The translations under genes were made by a program, and so were the position numbers. The notes beneath the pieces were generated by a model. That model was not told where the DNA came from, did not search any database, and worked only from the letters and a program-made list of their open reading frames with translations. Source: Nemertoderma westbladi (taxonomy: Eukaryota; Xenacoelomorpha; Nemertodermatida; Nemertodermatidae). From it: a stretch of DNA of 64,000 nucleotides. How positions within the stretch are numbered: the stretch's first letter is position 1; each line of letters begins with the position of its first letter. The stretch spans positions 1 through 64,000 of the forward strand of contig JAUCBJ010006867.1 in assembly GCA_032718475.1 (NCBI GenBank). The letters are read 5' to 3'. This document shows, one piece after another, positions 1 through 9,896 of this stretch.

Positions 1-287
1 CTGCTACGCGGAAACGAGAATGGGTTCCGTTGAGAGACTGCTACGCGTAAACGAGAATGGGTTCCGTTGAGAGACTGCTACGCGGAAACCAGAATGGGTT
101 CCGTTGAGAGACTGCTACGCGTAAACGAGAATGGGTTCCGTTGAGAGACTGCTACGCGTAAACGAGAATGGGTTCCGTTGAGAGACTGCTAGCGGAAACC
201 AGAACGGGTTCCATTGAGAGACTGCTACGCGGAAACGAGAATGGGTTCCGTTGAGAGACTGCTACGGGAAACCAGAATGGGTTCTGT
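1..287. repeat. 37-bp minisatellite, about 7.8 copies
   Basis: Direct tandem copies start at 1, 38, 75, 112, 149, 186, 222 and 259. Each opens with CTGCTACGCG and ends TTGAGAGA. Copies differ at a few positions (G/T after CTGCTACGC, CGAGA versus CCAGA), and the sixth is 36 bp. The array probably continues left of the window. No coding role is visible. Confidence 0.95.
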
Positions 288-498
288 CCCCCCCCTCCAA
301 AATTAATTTTTTTCATTTATGTCGTTTTTATCTTAAATATTATTTATATATATAACTGTATAAAACTACCGGTACTGTATATCAATTCTCCTTTATTATA
401 AACCAGTATGATAGAGTGCGAGCAGAGAAAACCTTTCTACATTTTCGCTTATGACACAAGAATTCCTAACATTTCCTTGACATTTCAAGAAAAAATGA

Positions 499-735
499 AA
501 TTCCCTTACTATTCCAGGGTTTCCATGTGAGTGGCAACTGCGGCCCTGGGTTAATGCGCACGGGGGAACGTTCACACCTCGCTACACCTCTGCTCCTGAA
601 GAAATTATTGTACCAATCAGATCATTTACCATGGTTCGACGACATTTTAGTCCATTGTGCATATCCATTGAAAATTTGATGGGCATGCCCCCAGGGCGAT
701 ACACTTGCACCATTGATATTCATAATTGTGGATGA
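499..735 (+). CDS. possible terminal exon of an unidentified host gene
   Basis: An open frame without its own start codon runs from the stop at 496 to TGA at 733-735. A pyrimidine-rich stretch ending in CCAG at 514-517 looks like a splice acceptor, giving a candidate last exon at 518-735 of about 72 codons. The segment is clearly richer in G+C than its surroundings. The peptide ends near a GRYTCTIDIHNCG motif, reminiscent of the Y-x-C strand of immunoglobulin-like domains, but that is too short to name a family. A LINE fragment begins at the same place on the right. It could equally be a chance ORF or an old transposon piece. Confidence 0.22.
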   Translation, partial: NSLTIPGFPCEWQLRPWVNAHGGTFTPRYTSAPEEIIVPIRSFTMVRRHFSPLCISIENLMGMPPGRYTCTIDIHNCG

Positions 736-1030
736 TTATGTTCTAAGTTCTACGCAAGTCCTTAGACCTTAATAATAACGCAAGATGGGAGTTATGTTAA
801 CATCACCTACCTGACCCAGAATCCAGACAAGCACCTTACAGATCTTCTAGACTTTGCTGATGATTTATTGGGGTAATCTCTAAATCACTAGAGGGAGCTC
901 AACGGTTACTCACTGCATTACATTGCATTGGAGCAGGCTGCTTCTGGTGTTGGTATTTTTGTTAACTCAAAGAAGACCACAATTTGACGGTTAACTTCGA
1001 CAGTTTTCAGGAAATGTCTGATAAAATGTA
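728..1030 (+). mobile_element. degraded LINE reverse-transcriptase fragment
   Basis: The segment matches the RT region around 58,150-58,440 of the APE-type LINE in this window: both contain CTAGACTTTGCTGATGA (the LDFADD catalytic motif), followed by CACTAGAGGGAGC and the TTAACTC...AAGA block. Frameshifts and point changes make it non-coding. Homology stops abruptly at about 1,030; the family's 3' end reappears at 2,250, so the two may be halves of one copy split by later insertion. Confidence 0.75.
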
Positions 1031-1541
1031 TTATGGTATACTCATCTAACCAAGAAGCTAATCTGATATGCCATTAAAATGGATTGGCATAGCGCTCCAT
1101 AAAATATTTGTCGATTTTTGGATATAATATATCTGGCATATTACCAATTTGAAAATGTGGTATAAAAAAGGGTTGTGGTATCTTAACAAATTATACCATA
1201 TAAATTTTATGTATTCCACATACCAGATAAATGTGTTCCATACACCATAAATTTACACCATGGAAATTACCAACGAAAATACCATGTATGATACATGGCA
1301 ATTAAACCATTACAAAGTTGTTGCGTAATGGCCAAATACATGTTATTTACACCATGTGAAACTTATGGGCAAAAAGTGTATGCTTGTAACTAAATATACC
1401 ATTATTGTATCATGGATAAATTATACCATAAAATAAGGCAGCCTCAACTACACAATTTCCATTAATACAACAACCGTTTTTAGCAAGTCGAAGTCCTCCC
1501 CCTAATTTTTTCAAATTTCAATCATATGCTACGAACCAGAT
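1031..1541. other. AT-rich spacer with many ACCAT/ATGGT words
   Basis: No gene is visible. ACCAT and its complement ATGGT recur densely between about 1,030 and 1,440 in both orientations, suggesting an old fold-back or miniature element, though no clean terminal repeats could be defined. Confidence 0.3.
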
Positions 1542-1730
1542 CTACTTTTCTGGCACCCAACACATGGAAAGCGTACCCGTGGACGACCGGCTATAACATA
1601 TATAGACCAACTTGAACGGGAAACTTTAGAGAAACAAAATTACGACAACTATGGAGAATCGGGAAACATGAAGATTCTTAGCCATTTCGATACAACAAGG
1701 CGTGAAAATCGTCTATTTAGAGATATTTAG
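1542..1730 (+). mobile_element. LINE C-terminal fragment, second family
   Basis: An open frame ending in TAG at 1,728-1,730 encodes FWHPTHGKRTRGRPAITYID followed by QLERET. The pattern tryptophan-x-P-x-HG-K-R-x-RGRP is typical of the very C-terminal end of RTE-like non-LTR retrotransposon proteins. It differs from the APE-type LINE found elsewhere here. A T-rich stretch follows at 1,750. Only the tail survives and there is no start codon. Confidence 0.6.
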
Positions 1731-2190
1731 CCACCTCAGTCGGCTTAATTTGTTTTTTTTTTTAATGTAATCTAGATATCATTAGAAAACCGCCTTCATC
1801 TGCAGATTCCGAATCTAAATCCTGTAGCTCGACAAAATAATTAATATTCTAGAATAAAGAAGAATATTAGGAGAATATTCCGAATTACTAAAAATGGTTG
1901 CTGTATTAAGGAATATGGTGTAAAATTTCATGAATAAGTTGTATGTATACATTCGGAAAATACATATAAAATTTGATTTTTTTTGCTGTTTGTAAAGAAA
2001 AAATACTAGAAACGAAATGATGTTGTTCAAAACCCCCCTTAACATTAAGAGTGAACTAAATTTAAGTATTCACTTAAGTATTCATTTAAGTTTTATTCGG
2101 ACTCCTAGAATACAATTATTTATATAACAGAAAAATAACAAAAATTCCCAGTATAACCAGAATTCCTCCTTAAATAGATCCTGGAGGGCG
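1731..2190. other. AT-rich non-coding stretch
   Basis: Nothing recognised. A few short stop-bounded frames show no similarity to known proteins by eye. Confidence 0.5.
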
Positions 2191-2197
2191 GGGTGGT

Positions 2198-2217
2198 GGG
2201 GGGGGGGGGGGGGGGGG
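2198..2217. repeat. 20-bp G homopolymer
   Basis: Uninterrupted run of G, preceded by GGGCGGGGTGGTG. It lies left of a LINE fragment that is bounded on the right by a C run. Confidence 0.9.
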
Positions 2218-2249
2218 AAATTGCCCATCCCCATGCCCCTTGGCGCCGC

Positions 2250-2445
2250 CACTGCTCAAGATTTATAGTTGAACGGAGCTGCCTCCGCTTTGCAGGACAT
2301 TGCTTTCGCCGTGAGGACCAACCAGTGCATAATCTTGTGCTTTGGTGGTCTTATGGAGAAAATGTGCATGGTGAGCAGCCCAAGACTTTCTTGACTATAT
2401 GGCACTGGCCTCGCGAAGATGCGGATAATCTTATCGCTATAGGAA
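2250..2445 (+). mobile_element. LINE 3'-end fragment
   Basis: Closely similar to 58,795-58,990: shared blocks include CCTCCGCTTTGC, GACATTGCTTTCGCC and GAAGATGCGGAT. This is the C-terminal FAGHCFRRED-type tail of the APE-type LINE. The frame is still open over much of its length, but it has no start or upstream domains, so it is a dead fragment. Confidence 0.8.
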
Positions 2446-2509
2446 GCTACATATCGGCCATCATGTGCCATGCGGCCTGTGACAGACACACACATCCCGA
2501 ACCCCGACA

Positions 2510-2536
2510 CCCCCCCCCCCCCCCCCCCCCCCCCCC
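2510..2536. repeat. 27-bp C homopolymer
   Basis: Uninterrupted C run. With the G run at 2,198 it forms complementary homopolymer arms about 290 bp apart around a LINE fragment. Confidence 0.9.
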
Positions 2537-2625
2537 GCTCACAAACCCCGACATTTCATCATCTATATATATGATATATATTAATTACTGCGAATTCGTC
2601 AAACCTTATTTGTTAACATAACGCA

Positions 2626-3970
2626 TACGACTAAATGCAAATAGAATGGGTGTCTGTCTATCTGCAATGATATTTTTTACGCACTACATTTTGTATAGAC
2701 TCAGACTCACTCATAAGTAGTGCAAATATAGAATTCTTTGAAGACCCCGAAACTTATTACTGAACAGCAAACAACACAGACAGGATTATAAATGAGGTTA
2801 TGTAATTATATTTTGTGCCATTAGTTATTACATCTTTACTTAAAAAGATATAAATAGCACATCACTGACTATCGATTATCTAAACAATGTACAACTACAT
2901 AGTTACCAATTTAGTTTCCAGAGCAACGGAAATTTGTATAATATATTCTTTATTTTCACTACCATTTTGGCTGGTACAAAATGGGAAGCTTACTAACAAT
3001 ACTTATCTACAAAACGGGGGTATGTAACTCTGCCCACCAGAATTGTCGACCCCAAAAACTATAGCAGCCATATGACCATATGATAAACTATTGCGATTTT
3101 TAAACTTAAAGAAATAATTAATTACTCCTAAATTCGCTTACATTAGTGGAAATTATTACATTTCCCTGCTGCTGTGGAATTGCATATTTTTTTGCATCAC
3201 TTACACTAATATATCGCTAATTGTTTGATATATTTACAATTTGATGCGACTTCTAGTTACCGAGATATTACAACTAATGAGTAACACGCCAGTGTGAATA
3301 TATTACTCATCTCCCATTTGAATCACAGCTTATTGTGAATTTAATTAAATTATTCTGGAACATTACCAATTTGCTACTTACTTTTCCCTACTGTTCCTTT
3401 TGTTTGGCTTGTTTTATTAAATTTACTCAGAATTTCATAAATAAAATTTTATAGACTTTTTAGAACAAGGTAATATAGAAGCCAGAATATGTGGTTCGGA
3501 TTGATTGCGAAACATTTTTTTTTGCTAAATTGACTCGACTATCAATCAAATTTACTAGGTCCACAGCAAATTACTCTTTAATGCGCGAATTATCGGTGTT
3601 CCGAAGTTAAGCGAATTCGGTTCCCAGGCTTCCGCCAGCATTATTTATGTAGGTCAAAGCTGATTTACAACCTGGATCAGGATCACCATGTAGGTTGAAA
3701 ACACCCCGTTTCGAGAAAGTGCTCAATAATTAAATAAAAAGTTAATATCATATTATATTTAAAAGTTAATATTAAAACCAATTGAGAAAGTGATACACAT
3801 GATAATTTTATTTAATTAAATAACTAGCGGGTAAAAATACCGTACCGGTGGTAACAAATAATTGAAATAAAACTTACACAACTTAAACGTTACATGCAAT
3901 ACTGACTGGGGAAAATCACAGACACCCTAGGTTTCGCCCAAAAATAAGGGCTTTATAAGGTTAAGGGTGA
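2626..3970. other. AT-rich non-coding region
   Basis: About 1.3 kb with no gene, recognisable transposon or RNA gene. Short ORFs here are at chance level. Confidence 0.5.
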
Positions 3971-3987
3971 GTGGTGTACGATTCCGT

Positions 3988-4200
3988 GTCAACACTTCGA
4001 AATAGTCAACACTTCGAAAAGGCCATGTCAACACTTCGAAGTAGTCAACACTTCGAAAAGGCCATGTCAACACTTCGAAATAGTCAACACTTCGAAAAGG
4101 TCATCTCAACACTTCGAAAAGGCCATCTCAACACTTCGAAAAGGCCATGTCAACAGTTCGAAATAGTCAACACTTCGAAAAGGCCATGTCAACACATCGC
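3988..4200 (+). repeat. tandem CAACACTTCGAAA repeats, left arm of an inverted pair
   Basis: About ten copies of a word close to CAACACTTCGAAA, alternating with ATAGT and AGGCCATGT spacers. The 79-codon frame across it is a by-product of the repeat. The same words occur in reverse complement at 4,955-5,092, so the two arrays are arms of a large imperfect palindrome. Confidence 0.9.
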
Positions 4201-4597
4201 TTGGATATAATATACTGGGATTCCCAATGTTAGGACGTTGATTTCATCAGCAATGACTTATTACGGCTGCACTGTCTCCGGCGTACTACAGATTGAGGTA
4301 GATTTTTAAATTTCTGAGAATTCCAGCTTTACAATAGTGGGTACTGTAGATTGGTTGATTGGCGTGATTGGTTGATTTATCCAATGTCATGATGACATCT
4401 ATCCCTCTATATCCAAAAATGGCGTAAAAACAATCGTTGCCTTTTGGTTGCGCCCTGTTGTTCTGGTAAGGTGGGGACAGTTTGGCAACTGTGGACCATG
4501 CACAACCAATGTGGCTGAAGGGTTCCACAACAGACTACATGGTCGCATTACTCATTGCCACCCGAGTCTTGGAGAACTGATTTGAGTTTTTTCAATA

Positions 4598-4857
4598 AAA
4601 GCACTGTTACAGTGTGAAAGCACTGTTACAGTGTGAAAGCACTGTTACAGTGTGAAAGCACTGTTACAGTGTGAAAGCACTGTTACAGTGTGAAAGCACT
4701 GTTACAGTGTGAAAGCACTGTTACAGTGTGAAAGCACTGTTACAGTGTGAAAGCACTGTACAGTGTGAAAGCACTGTTACAGTGTGAAAGCACTGTTACA
4801 GTGTGAAAGCACTGTTACAGTGTGAAAGCACTGTTACAGTGTGAAAGCACTGTTACA
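4598..4857. repeat. 19-bp satellite of short palindromes, about 13.7 copies
   Basis: The unit is AAAGCACTGTTACAGTGTG, containing the dyad CACTGT-T-ACAGTG. One copy is 18 bp because it lacks a T. Units are otherwise identical, pointing to recent amplification. It lies between the inverted TTCGAA arrays. Confidence 0.95.
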
Positions 4858-4954
4858 TCCAAATTCTGGAGCAATTTGTATTACCTAACCCTAACATATA
4901 TAGTTATTATTGTACTTTAAAATATACTATTATTCTCTTTACATTAAAATATTT

Positions 4955-5092
4955 CCTTTTCGAAGTGTTGACATGGTCTTTCGAAGTGTTGATATGGCCT
5001 TTCGATGTGTTGACATGGGGTAAAAATTTACAAAAAAAAGGCGCTCTTCGAACCATTATTTCAAAGTGTTGACTATTTCGAAATGTTGACCA
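4955..5092 (-). repeat. inverted right arm of the TTCGAA repeat
   Basis: Contains repeated TTTCGAAGTGTTGACATGG-type words, the reverse complement of the 3,988-4,200 array. The loop between the arms is about 750 bp and holds the 19-bp satellite. Confidence 0.85.
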
Positions 5093-5147
5093 TATACCGT
5101 GGTGTACCGGTACAGTAGCTAAATAATTGTGGTTTGGTCCTAATGCA

Positions 5148-5300
5148 ATGGTTCACCGTGAGCTTGCGGCTGCACGGGACTCAAGGGAGAGGGATGGCAT
5201 TGAGAGTGGCGTGGTTGCGTCCGACGGTACCCCAGTCACAGAGGAGGGAGTGGTTGATCCTGATCCGCCAGTGCGCACCGACTCTACCAGACACATGTCT
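5148..5300 (+). CDS. possible first exon with strong donor site
   Basis: An ATG at 5,148 opens a 51-codon frame that ends exactly at a consensus donor (TCT|GTAAGT at 5,298-5,306). The peptide is charged (MVHRELAAARDSRERDG...) with no recognised domain. The left breakpoint of the 4.3-kb tandem duplication (5,268) falls inside it, so the second copy keeps only the 3' part and has an extra T (ACATTGTCTG) just before the donor. Transcript evidence would be needed; a chance ORF cannot be excluded. Confidence 0.22.
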
Positions 5301-5444
5301 GTAAGTTGGAGTACCGTGGTCCATTTTTGATCCGGAGATTACGTGGACTCATTCCGAGGTCTTGTTCACGTCCAGTGAGGTTTGTTTATACACCAACCAA
5401 ACTGAGACATGTGCTACATACCTTCTCTCAAACACCCCGTACCT

Positions 5445-5552
5445 GACGTCGTTTGTTATTTTACTTGTCCCTCTTGTAAGTGGGAATATGTTGGATATAC
5501 GATCCCGCACCTTTTTGAACGCGTCAGACAGCATCAGGACGGGTCGAACTAG
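5445..5552 (+). mobile_element. Penelope-like GIY-YIG endonuclease fragment (copy A)
   Basis: A 35-codon frame ending in TAG includes CYFTCPSCKWEYVGYTI and HLFERVRQH. This fits the PLE endonuclease start: a hydrophobic strand with Cys-x2-Cys, the YVG half of the GIY-YIG motif, then an E-R-x2-Q-H helix where Arg is the expected catalytic residue. Upstream and downstream parts of the element are not recognisable. It is a fragment, differing from the longer PLE piece at 30.0 kb. Confidence 0.55.
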
Positions 5553-7475
5553 CTCTCTTTGACTTCTTGACCATGTCAAAATTTAGCTACAGTAATGTAC
5601 CTTATTGTTAACCTGATAAAGCCCCCCCCCCCCCTTTTTAGGACATGTATCTGAAGAAATTCGTCCCACGTGGTAAATCAGTGTGTTTGGAACCGTTCCA
5701 AGCAGTTCCTTCTCGGACCAGCTCGTTCCATACAGTACCTTACGGACCAGCGCGTCTCGGGCATTTGTGTTAACATAATTAGATCTTACAGTATAAACAC
5801 CATCTCCCTTTAATAGAACAACCATTTTAGCAAGTAGGATCCCCCTGGGCATTCGAAAACCCAGTTTAACATCCATTGAATATTTACTGACCACATTGGT
5901 GGATGTCGTTTATCAACAACTGGAGGAGTCCCGTCTGGACCGCTGACCCAATCGGATTTCAAACCATTTACAGTAGTTTTTAATTCATCCATTATTATTG
6001 GATCATCAAGTGTAGGAATTTTAGGGTTCTCTCAATGGCAATTTGGAAGCAATGGTCTGCATGTCAGGGCCTCACTGTCGTACAGAAGTGACTCTAAAAT
6101 GGTCTCCATGTCAGCAGGGCCTCACTGTCGTACAGAAGTGACTCTAAAATGGTCTGCATGTCAGGGCCTCACTGTCGTACTGTACAGAAGTGGAGGCAAT
6201 GGTCTGCATGTCTGTAAGCGGATTCAATTCCACTTCATTACCCACCAGAAAATGGGACTAGTGGCATTTTAGCAATATGTTGGAGATACGAGATTACCAA
6301 TATCAATCTCGTATCCAAACCAACATTGGGCGGGGGGGGGGGGGGGGCGACACAAGCCCCAAAGCCACATAGAAAGGTTAGAGGTCAAACCACCTCGGAG
6401 GGAATACAGCTAGTAGAGGCTAGCAGCGGAGGGGAAACACTCTCAGAGAGTGCCAAGGTGACAAGTAGTATTTTAGCCAATAGTGGAGAGGGAAGCACGT
6501 GATAGGGAACAGGAAAGAATCCATTGGGTAGAGGGACAAAGTAGAGTAAGAAGGTGAACCAATATTCAATGTATTAATCATATATTATCCTACAATACTG
6601 GTTTACCGGTCAGTCGCGTTATTCAGTTTATTTAGTGCAGACCGGTCATAGTAAATGACCGCCACCGCTATACCGGTAACAATTTATCTGTATTTCAGCT
6701 TTCAATCATACATTGTGCTATTACTGCCTATATTTACCAATATCAAAAGACAACAGAAACTTTTACTGTTTTCTCAGTCGGCCTCGGCCAAAGCTAACAG
6801 CACGATCCCCAGCAGATCGGTGACGCGTACTTTACCAATCCGCTCGGGATCTCTGATCCCGTCACAATGTCAGGGCCTCACTGTCCTACAGAAGTGACTC
6901 TAAAATGGTCTGCATGTCAGCAGGGCCTCACTGTCGTCCAGAAGTGACTCTAAAATGGTCTGCATGTCTGGGCCTCACTGTCGTACATAAGTGACTCTAA
7001 AATGGTTTTTAAACAATTCGTCACATGCCTTTGTTACTACTCTTGCTTATGATCCGGAAACTCTCTTCCATAATTCGTGTTCTTTCCTTGAATCTATTGT
7101 TTTATTGACATTTATACCACGCGGTGCCTCCAATACTGATGAGAATATACTGTAGTATATAGCGTACATTAAATATTGCTAAATTCCAGAAAATTAAGTC
7201 CTAAGCCTTTACAGTAGATCAGGTCTGGCTATCTCTGTTGCCATGGAACTGAAAACAATTTTAGTAAGCATAACGTAAACATAAATAATCAACTACAGGT
7301 GTATGCCTGTTACTATGGTAACAATACGGACTTCGCTGGTGATCATTAAGGTTAACTATATACGTACTAATTTTAATTTTGTAAAATAATTTAATGTTTA
7401 TTTATATCACTGGACGTGAGTTAACGGGGTCGCCTTACAGTTAATTAATTAAATGCTGTACAGTACATAACTACA
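5553..7475. other. non-coding part of copy A with short direct repeats
   Basis: Contains a C run at about 5,623-5,636, a G run near 6,331-6,347 and two clusters (6,048-6,215 and 6,866-7,005) of a roughly 50-bp unit with the words GGTCTGCATGTCAG, GGGCCTCACTGTCGTACAG and AAGTGACTCTAAAAT. No gene is supported. The sequence just upstream of 7,476 ends in CCTTACAG, a possible splice acceptor for an unseen 5' exon. Confidence 0.5.
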
Positions 7476-8156
7476 ATGATTTCTCTGAATGTAATTATTG
7501 TAATCTTAATTAACTATGGATTTTCCACAGTTCGCGGACTCATCTGTCCAAAAGACTCATTCATGTGCCAAATACAACTCGATTCTATTCCCTTAAACGT
7601 AATCAATTACAACGAGGGAATCAAACAATGTTTGAATGTTCACAACTTTAATGAAAGGATATGTGAGACAGAAAGTTATTGTGTGTTTAACTTCACTGTA
7701 GCATCGGGTACACCACCACATCTAAGCACAGGCGCAACGCATGGAAATGTTTATACGATAACTCCTATGTTGCGTTTTTATTGCGACCAAAATAACATCT
7801 GCGACGATGTGTCGTCCGTTGGAGTAATCGGAGGCCGCGATGAAGTAGATGCGATTTCGTTTACAGTGTGTAACCATGGCACCCACGGGTCTGCAACTGA
7901 TGTAAGGGCTGCTGTGCGCGGGTTTACTGAAGTATTGGAACTCACTACCGTCTGTCCGGTTACCGACAATATGACGAGCTGGTGCAACGCCCCGGTTGCT
8001 GGCAGACAGACCTGCAACTCCAGCTGGGGGTGTTTGTGGAGTCCTGGACGGGATTCACATTGCGCCAGCCAATCAGAGTGCCCGATGGGCCCACTTACCG
8101 TCCCCTCTTCTAATGTATTCTGCGGTGTGCCAAGAACCTGCAATACCGGGAATTAA
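7476..8156 (+). CDS. secreted cysteine-rich protein, copy A (unidentified)
   Basis: A 226-aa intact ORF from ATG to TAA. Residues 1-21 form a hydrophobic signal peptide (MISLNVIIVILINYGFS...), so the product is probably secreted. The mature part has 16 cysteines, an even number as expected for disulfide-bonded extracellular proteins, clustered at the N-terminus (CPKDSFMC), around 60-70 (CETESYC) and in the last 75 residues (TCNSSWGC, CASQSEC, CGVPRTC). Asn-x-Ser/Thr sequons occur at NFT, NMT and NSS. No transmembrane segment other than the signal is seen. I do not recognise the family. The duplicate at 11,812 keeps every cysteine. It could be a single-exon gene or one exon of a larger gene. 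Confidence 0.7.
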   Translation: MISLNVIIVILINYGFSTVRGLICPKDSFMCQIQLDSIPLNVINYNEGIKQCLNVHNFNERICETESYCVFNFTVASGTPPHLSTGATHGNVYTITPMLRFYCDQNNICDDVSSVGVIGGRDEVDAISFTVCNHGTHGSATDVRAAVRGFTEVLELTTVCPVTDNMTSWCNAPVAGRQTCNSSWGCLWSPGRDSHCASQSECPMGPLTVPSSNVFCGVPRTCNTGN

Positions 8157-8214
8157 CAAAAAAACATCATCATCTAACATCATTATCATCAAAATCATCT
8201 AACGAACTACTTTT

Positions 8215-8426
8215 AATTAAGTAGCAAGCAAATAGTCGGCCGAAGCCGGAGGCGACCCGACGGCGCCTCTTTCGATAGCTTCTACCCGTGTTTTACTCCC
8301 AGTAATTTAACTGGTACTCATTTTTATCGACCCCCATGGATGAAAGGCTGAGTGAACCCTGGCGGGGCTCGACCCTACAACCAATAGATTTTAAGCCCGG
8401 CGCTCAACCAACTGAGCTACGCCGCT
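8215..8426 (-). mobile_element. tRNA-derived SINE, copy A
   Basis: On the minus strand from 8,426 the sequence GCGTAGCTCAGTTGG is a pol III A box, and GGTCGAGCCCCG (8,363-8,374) a B box at tRNA-like spacing. The acceptor stem is not re-formed at the 3' side, so this is a SINE head and not a functional tRNA. The body continues with GGTCGATAAAAATGAGTACC, a motif common in invertebrate SINEs, and a GC-rich GGCGCCGTCGGGTCGCC segment. Duplicated at 12,545-12,755. Confidence 0.75.
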
Positions 8427-8540
8427 TTCGACAATTTTAATTAAGTAAATTAGTTTTATTATCTTCGATTGACATAGAGTTTTAGTATCTTTTAATAATT
8501 TGTCTGGAATTAATTTCGCACTGCCCCAAAATTGAAATAT

Positions 8541-8593
8541 GACAGAATCAAACCAACGGCCTTTATATTCATAACCCGACGCGTTATCCACTA
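8541..8593 (-). repeat. second tRNA-like scrap, copy A
   Basis: The minus strand reads TAGTGGATAACGCGTCGG, then GGTTTGATTC: an A-box-like and B-box-like pair resembling an Arg-type tRNA body, with poor arm pairing. The duplicate at 13,050-13,102 has the consensus GGTTCGATTC. Most likely a SINE or tRNA pseudogene remnant. Confidence 0.45.
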
Positions 8594-8867
8594 CGTTAAT
8601 TTTGGTACGAGATGAAAGTTTATCTAATTAGCATGTGATGCTTTCCTGTTACAAGGTTGTTCTAGAAAGTTCAAATGCATAGTTACAAATAATTCCCCAC
8701 AAATAAATAAAATTAGATTCGCCATTGTTCATAATTAGTTCTTTAAAGCAGTTACGGCCCACGTTTTGTTATCAAAATCACTCGTGCCGTAACGCTATAA
8801 AGTGCTATTTTATGAACAATGAAGTATACATTTTTTTTATCCGGGGTGATATGCACCAATTTAGAAT

Positions 8868-8995
8868 AGAATGAGTCTAATTAGTGTAGACTCAGTCTAG
8901 AGTTAGATCAGTCTAATTTCTATATGCACCAACTTTTTCCAGTCTATTCTATTCCTAGTTCAGTCTAATTAAATTAGACTGGAAGAACCAATACA
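8868..8995. repeat. TAGACT-rich inverted repeat (MITE-like), copy A
   Basis: AGAATAGAATGAGTCTAATTAG near the left end is mirrored by TCTATTCTATTCC near 8,945, and AATTAGACT/AGTCTAATT dyads fill the centre. The fold-back layout without coding capacity suggests a small non-autonomous element. Repeated at about 13,364-13,492. Confidence 0.4.
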
Positions 8996-9788
8996 ATGAT
9001 TAGCTCCAATTGTATCAAATCCAATCACAGATCAGCATTTCTTTTAAAGATTTATCATTGGCTATCTGTCTAGGACTGTATGGATGTTACCTTAATTAAT
9101 ACTACAGTACTCTGCTGGTATTGTGTTATGTGGTGCTGGTTTCTTACATTGTGGCTTGCATATGGGCATAATCAGAAATTCGTCAAATTTTTTGCGAATA
9201 AATTAAGATATTTGAATGGGGATTTTTGCTATTTGTGGTTTTAGTTGGATAAATACCTTCGAAAAATGACTAAAATATTAACAGAATGTTGATACATGTA
9301 CTATGTGTGGCAGACAGTTTTGAAAACATTCTAAAATTCTGGCGCTATTTTATGCCCCTTTATCTTTCATAAATTGATCACATTTTGAATTAAAAAATAC
9401 GGCGGTGTGCCAAAAATTCCTGGTTTTTGTTTTCAAAAATTATTTTTTTAAGCTTAAGCAGATTTTGATGGGCATTCGATTTCAGTTGAGTATTTTAATT
9501 ATTCAAGGTTAAAGGTTTCCTTAGAGTTTTCCTCTATCGATTCTTGTAGTTTTTGTTCCAAAATGTGAATGCACCGGTCAGCGATATAATCTCATGGCAT
9601 AAACTAAACGCCAGTGCGCACCGACTCTACCAGACACATTGTCTGTAAGTTGGAGTACCGTGGTCCATTTTTGATCCGGAGATTACGTGGACTCATTCCG
9701 AGGTCTTGTTCACGTCCAGTGAGGTTTGTTTATACACCAACCAAACTGAGACATGTGCTACATACCTTCTCTCAAACACCCCGTACCT

Positions 9789-9896
9789 GACGTCGTTTGT
9801 TATTTTACTTGTCCCTCTTGTAAGTGGGAATATGTTGGATATACGATCCAGCACCTTTTTGAACGCGTCAGACAGCATCAGGACGGGTCGAACTAG
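9789..9896 (+). mobile_element. Penelope-like GIY-YIG fragment (copy B)
   Basis: Same 35-codon frame as at 5,445, with one visible change (C to A in the codon after YTI). It is present only because it lies inside the duplicated segment. Confidence 0.5.

Larger units (their letters stand above)
5268..9611. repeat. tandem duplication, copy A (4,344 bp)
   Basis: 5,268-9,611 is repeated directly as 9,612-14,103 with very high identity through coding and non-coding parts. The unit begins CCAGTGCGCACCGACTC and ends CATAAACTAAACG; the join AAACG|CCAGTG shares two bases (CG) with the left flank, as in microhomology-mediated duplication. Contents in order: PLE scrap, poly-C, short direct repeats, poly-G, the secreted-protein gene, a SINE, a tRNA-like scrap and a TAGACT-rich inverted repeat. 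Confidence 0.93.

Noticed and set aside
1-287. CRISPR-like array
   Set aside because: Units are contiguous 37-bp tandem repeats without distinct spacers, in animal DNA; this is a minisatellite.
3595-3640. 5S rRNA-like words (CCGAAGTTAAGC)
   Set aside because: Only about a dozen bases resemble 5S rRNA, and flanking stems and promoter boxes are missing.
3971-4210. 79-codon ORF
   Set aside because: It is the translation of tandem CAACACTTCGAAA repeats, not a gene.
5349-5894. Minus-strand ORFs of 76 and 103 codons, repeated in copy B
   Set aside because: They are antisense to the PLE scrap or end in the homopolymer region and show no protein-like features.
8363-8426. Functional tRNA gene
   Set aside because: A and B boxes are present, but the acceptor stem does not pair and a SINE body follows; the same holds for 8,541-8,593.
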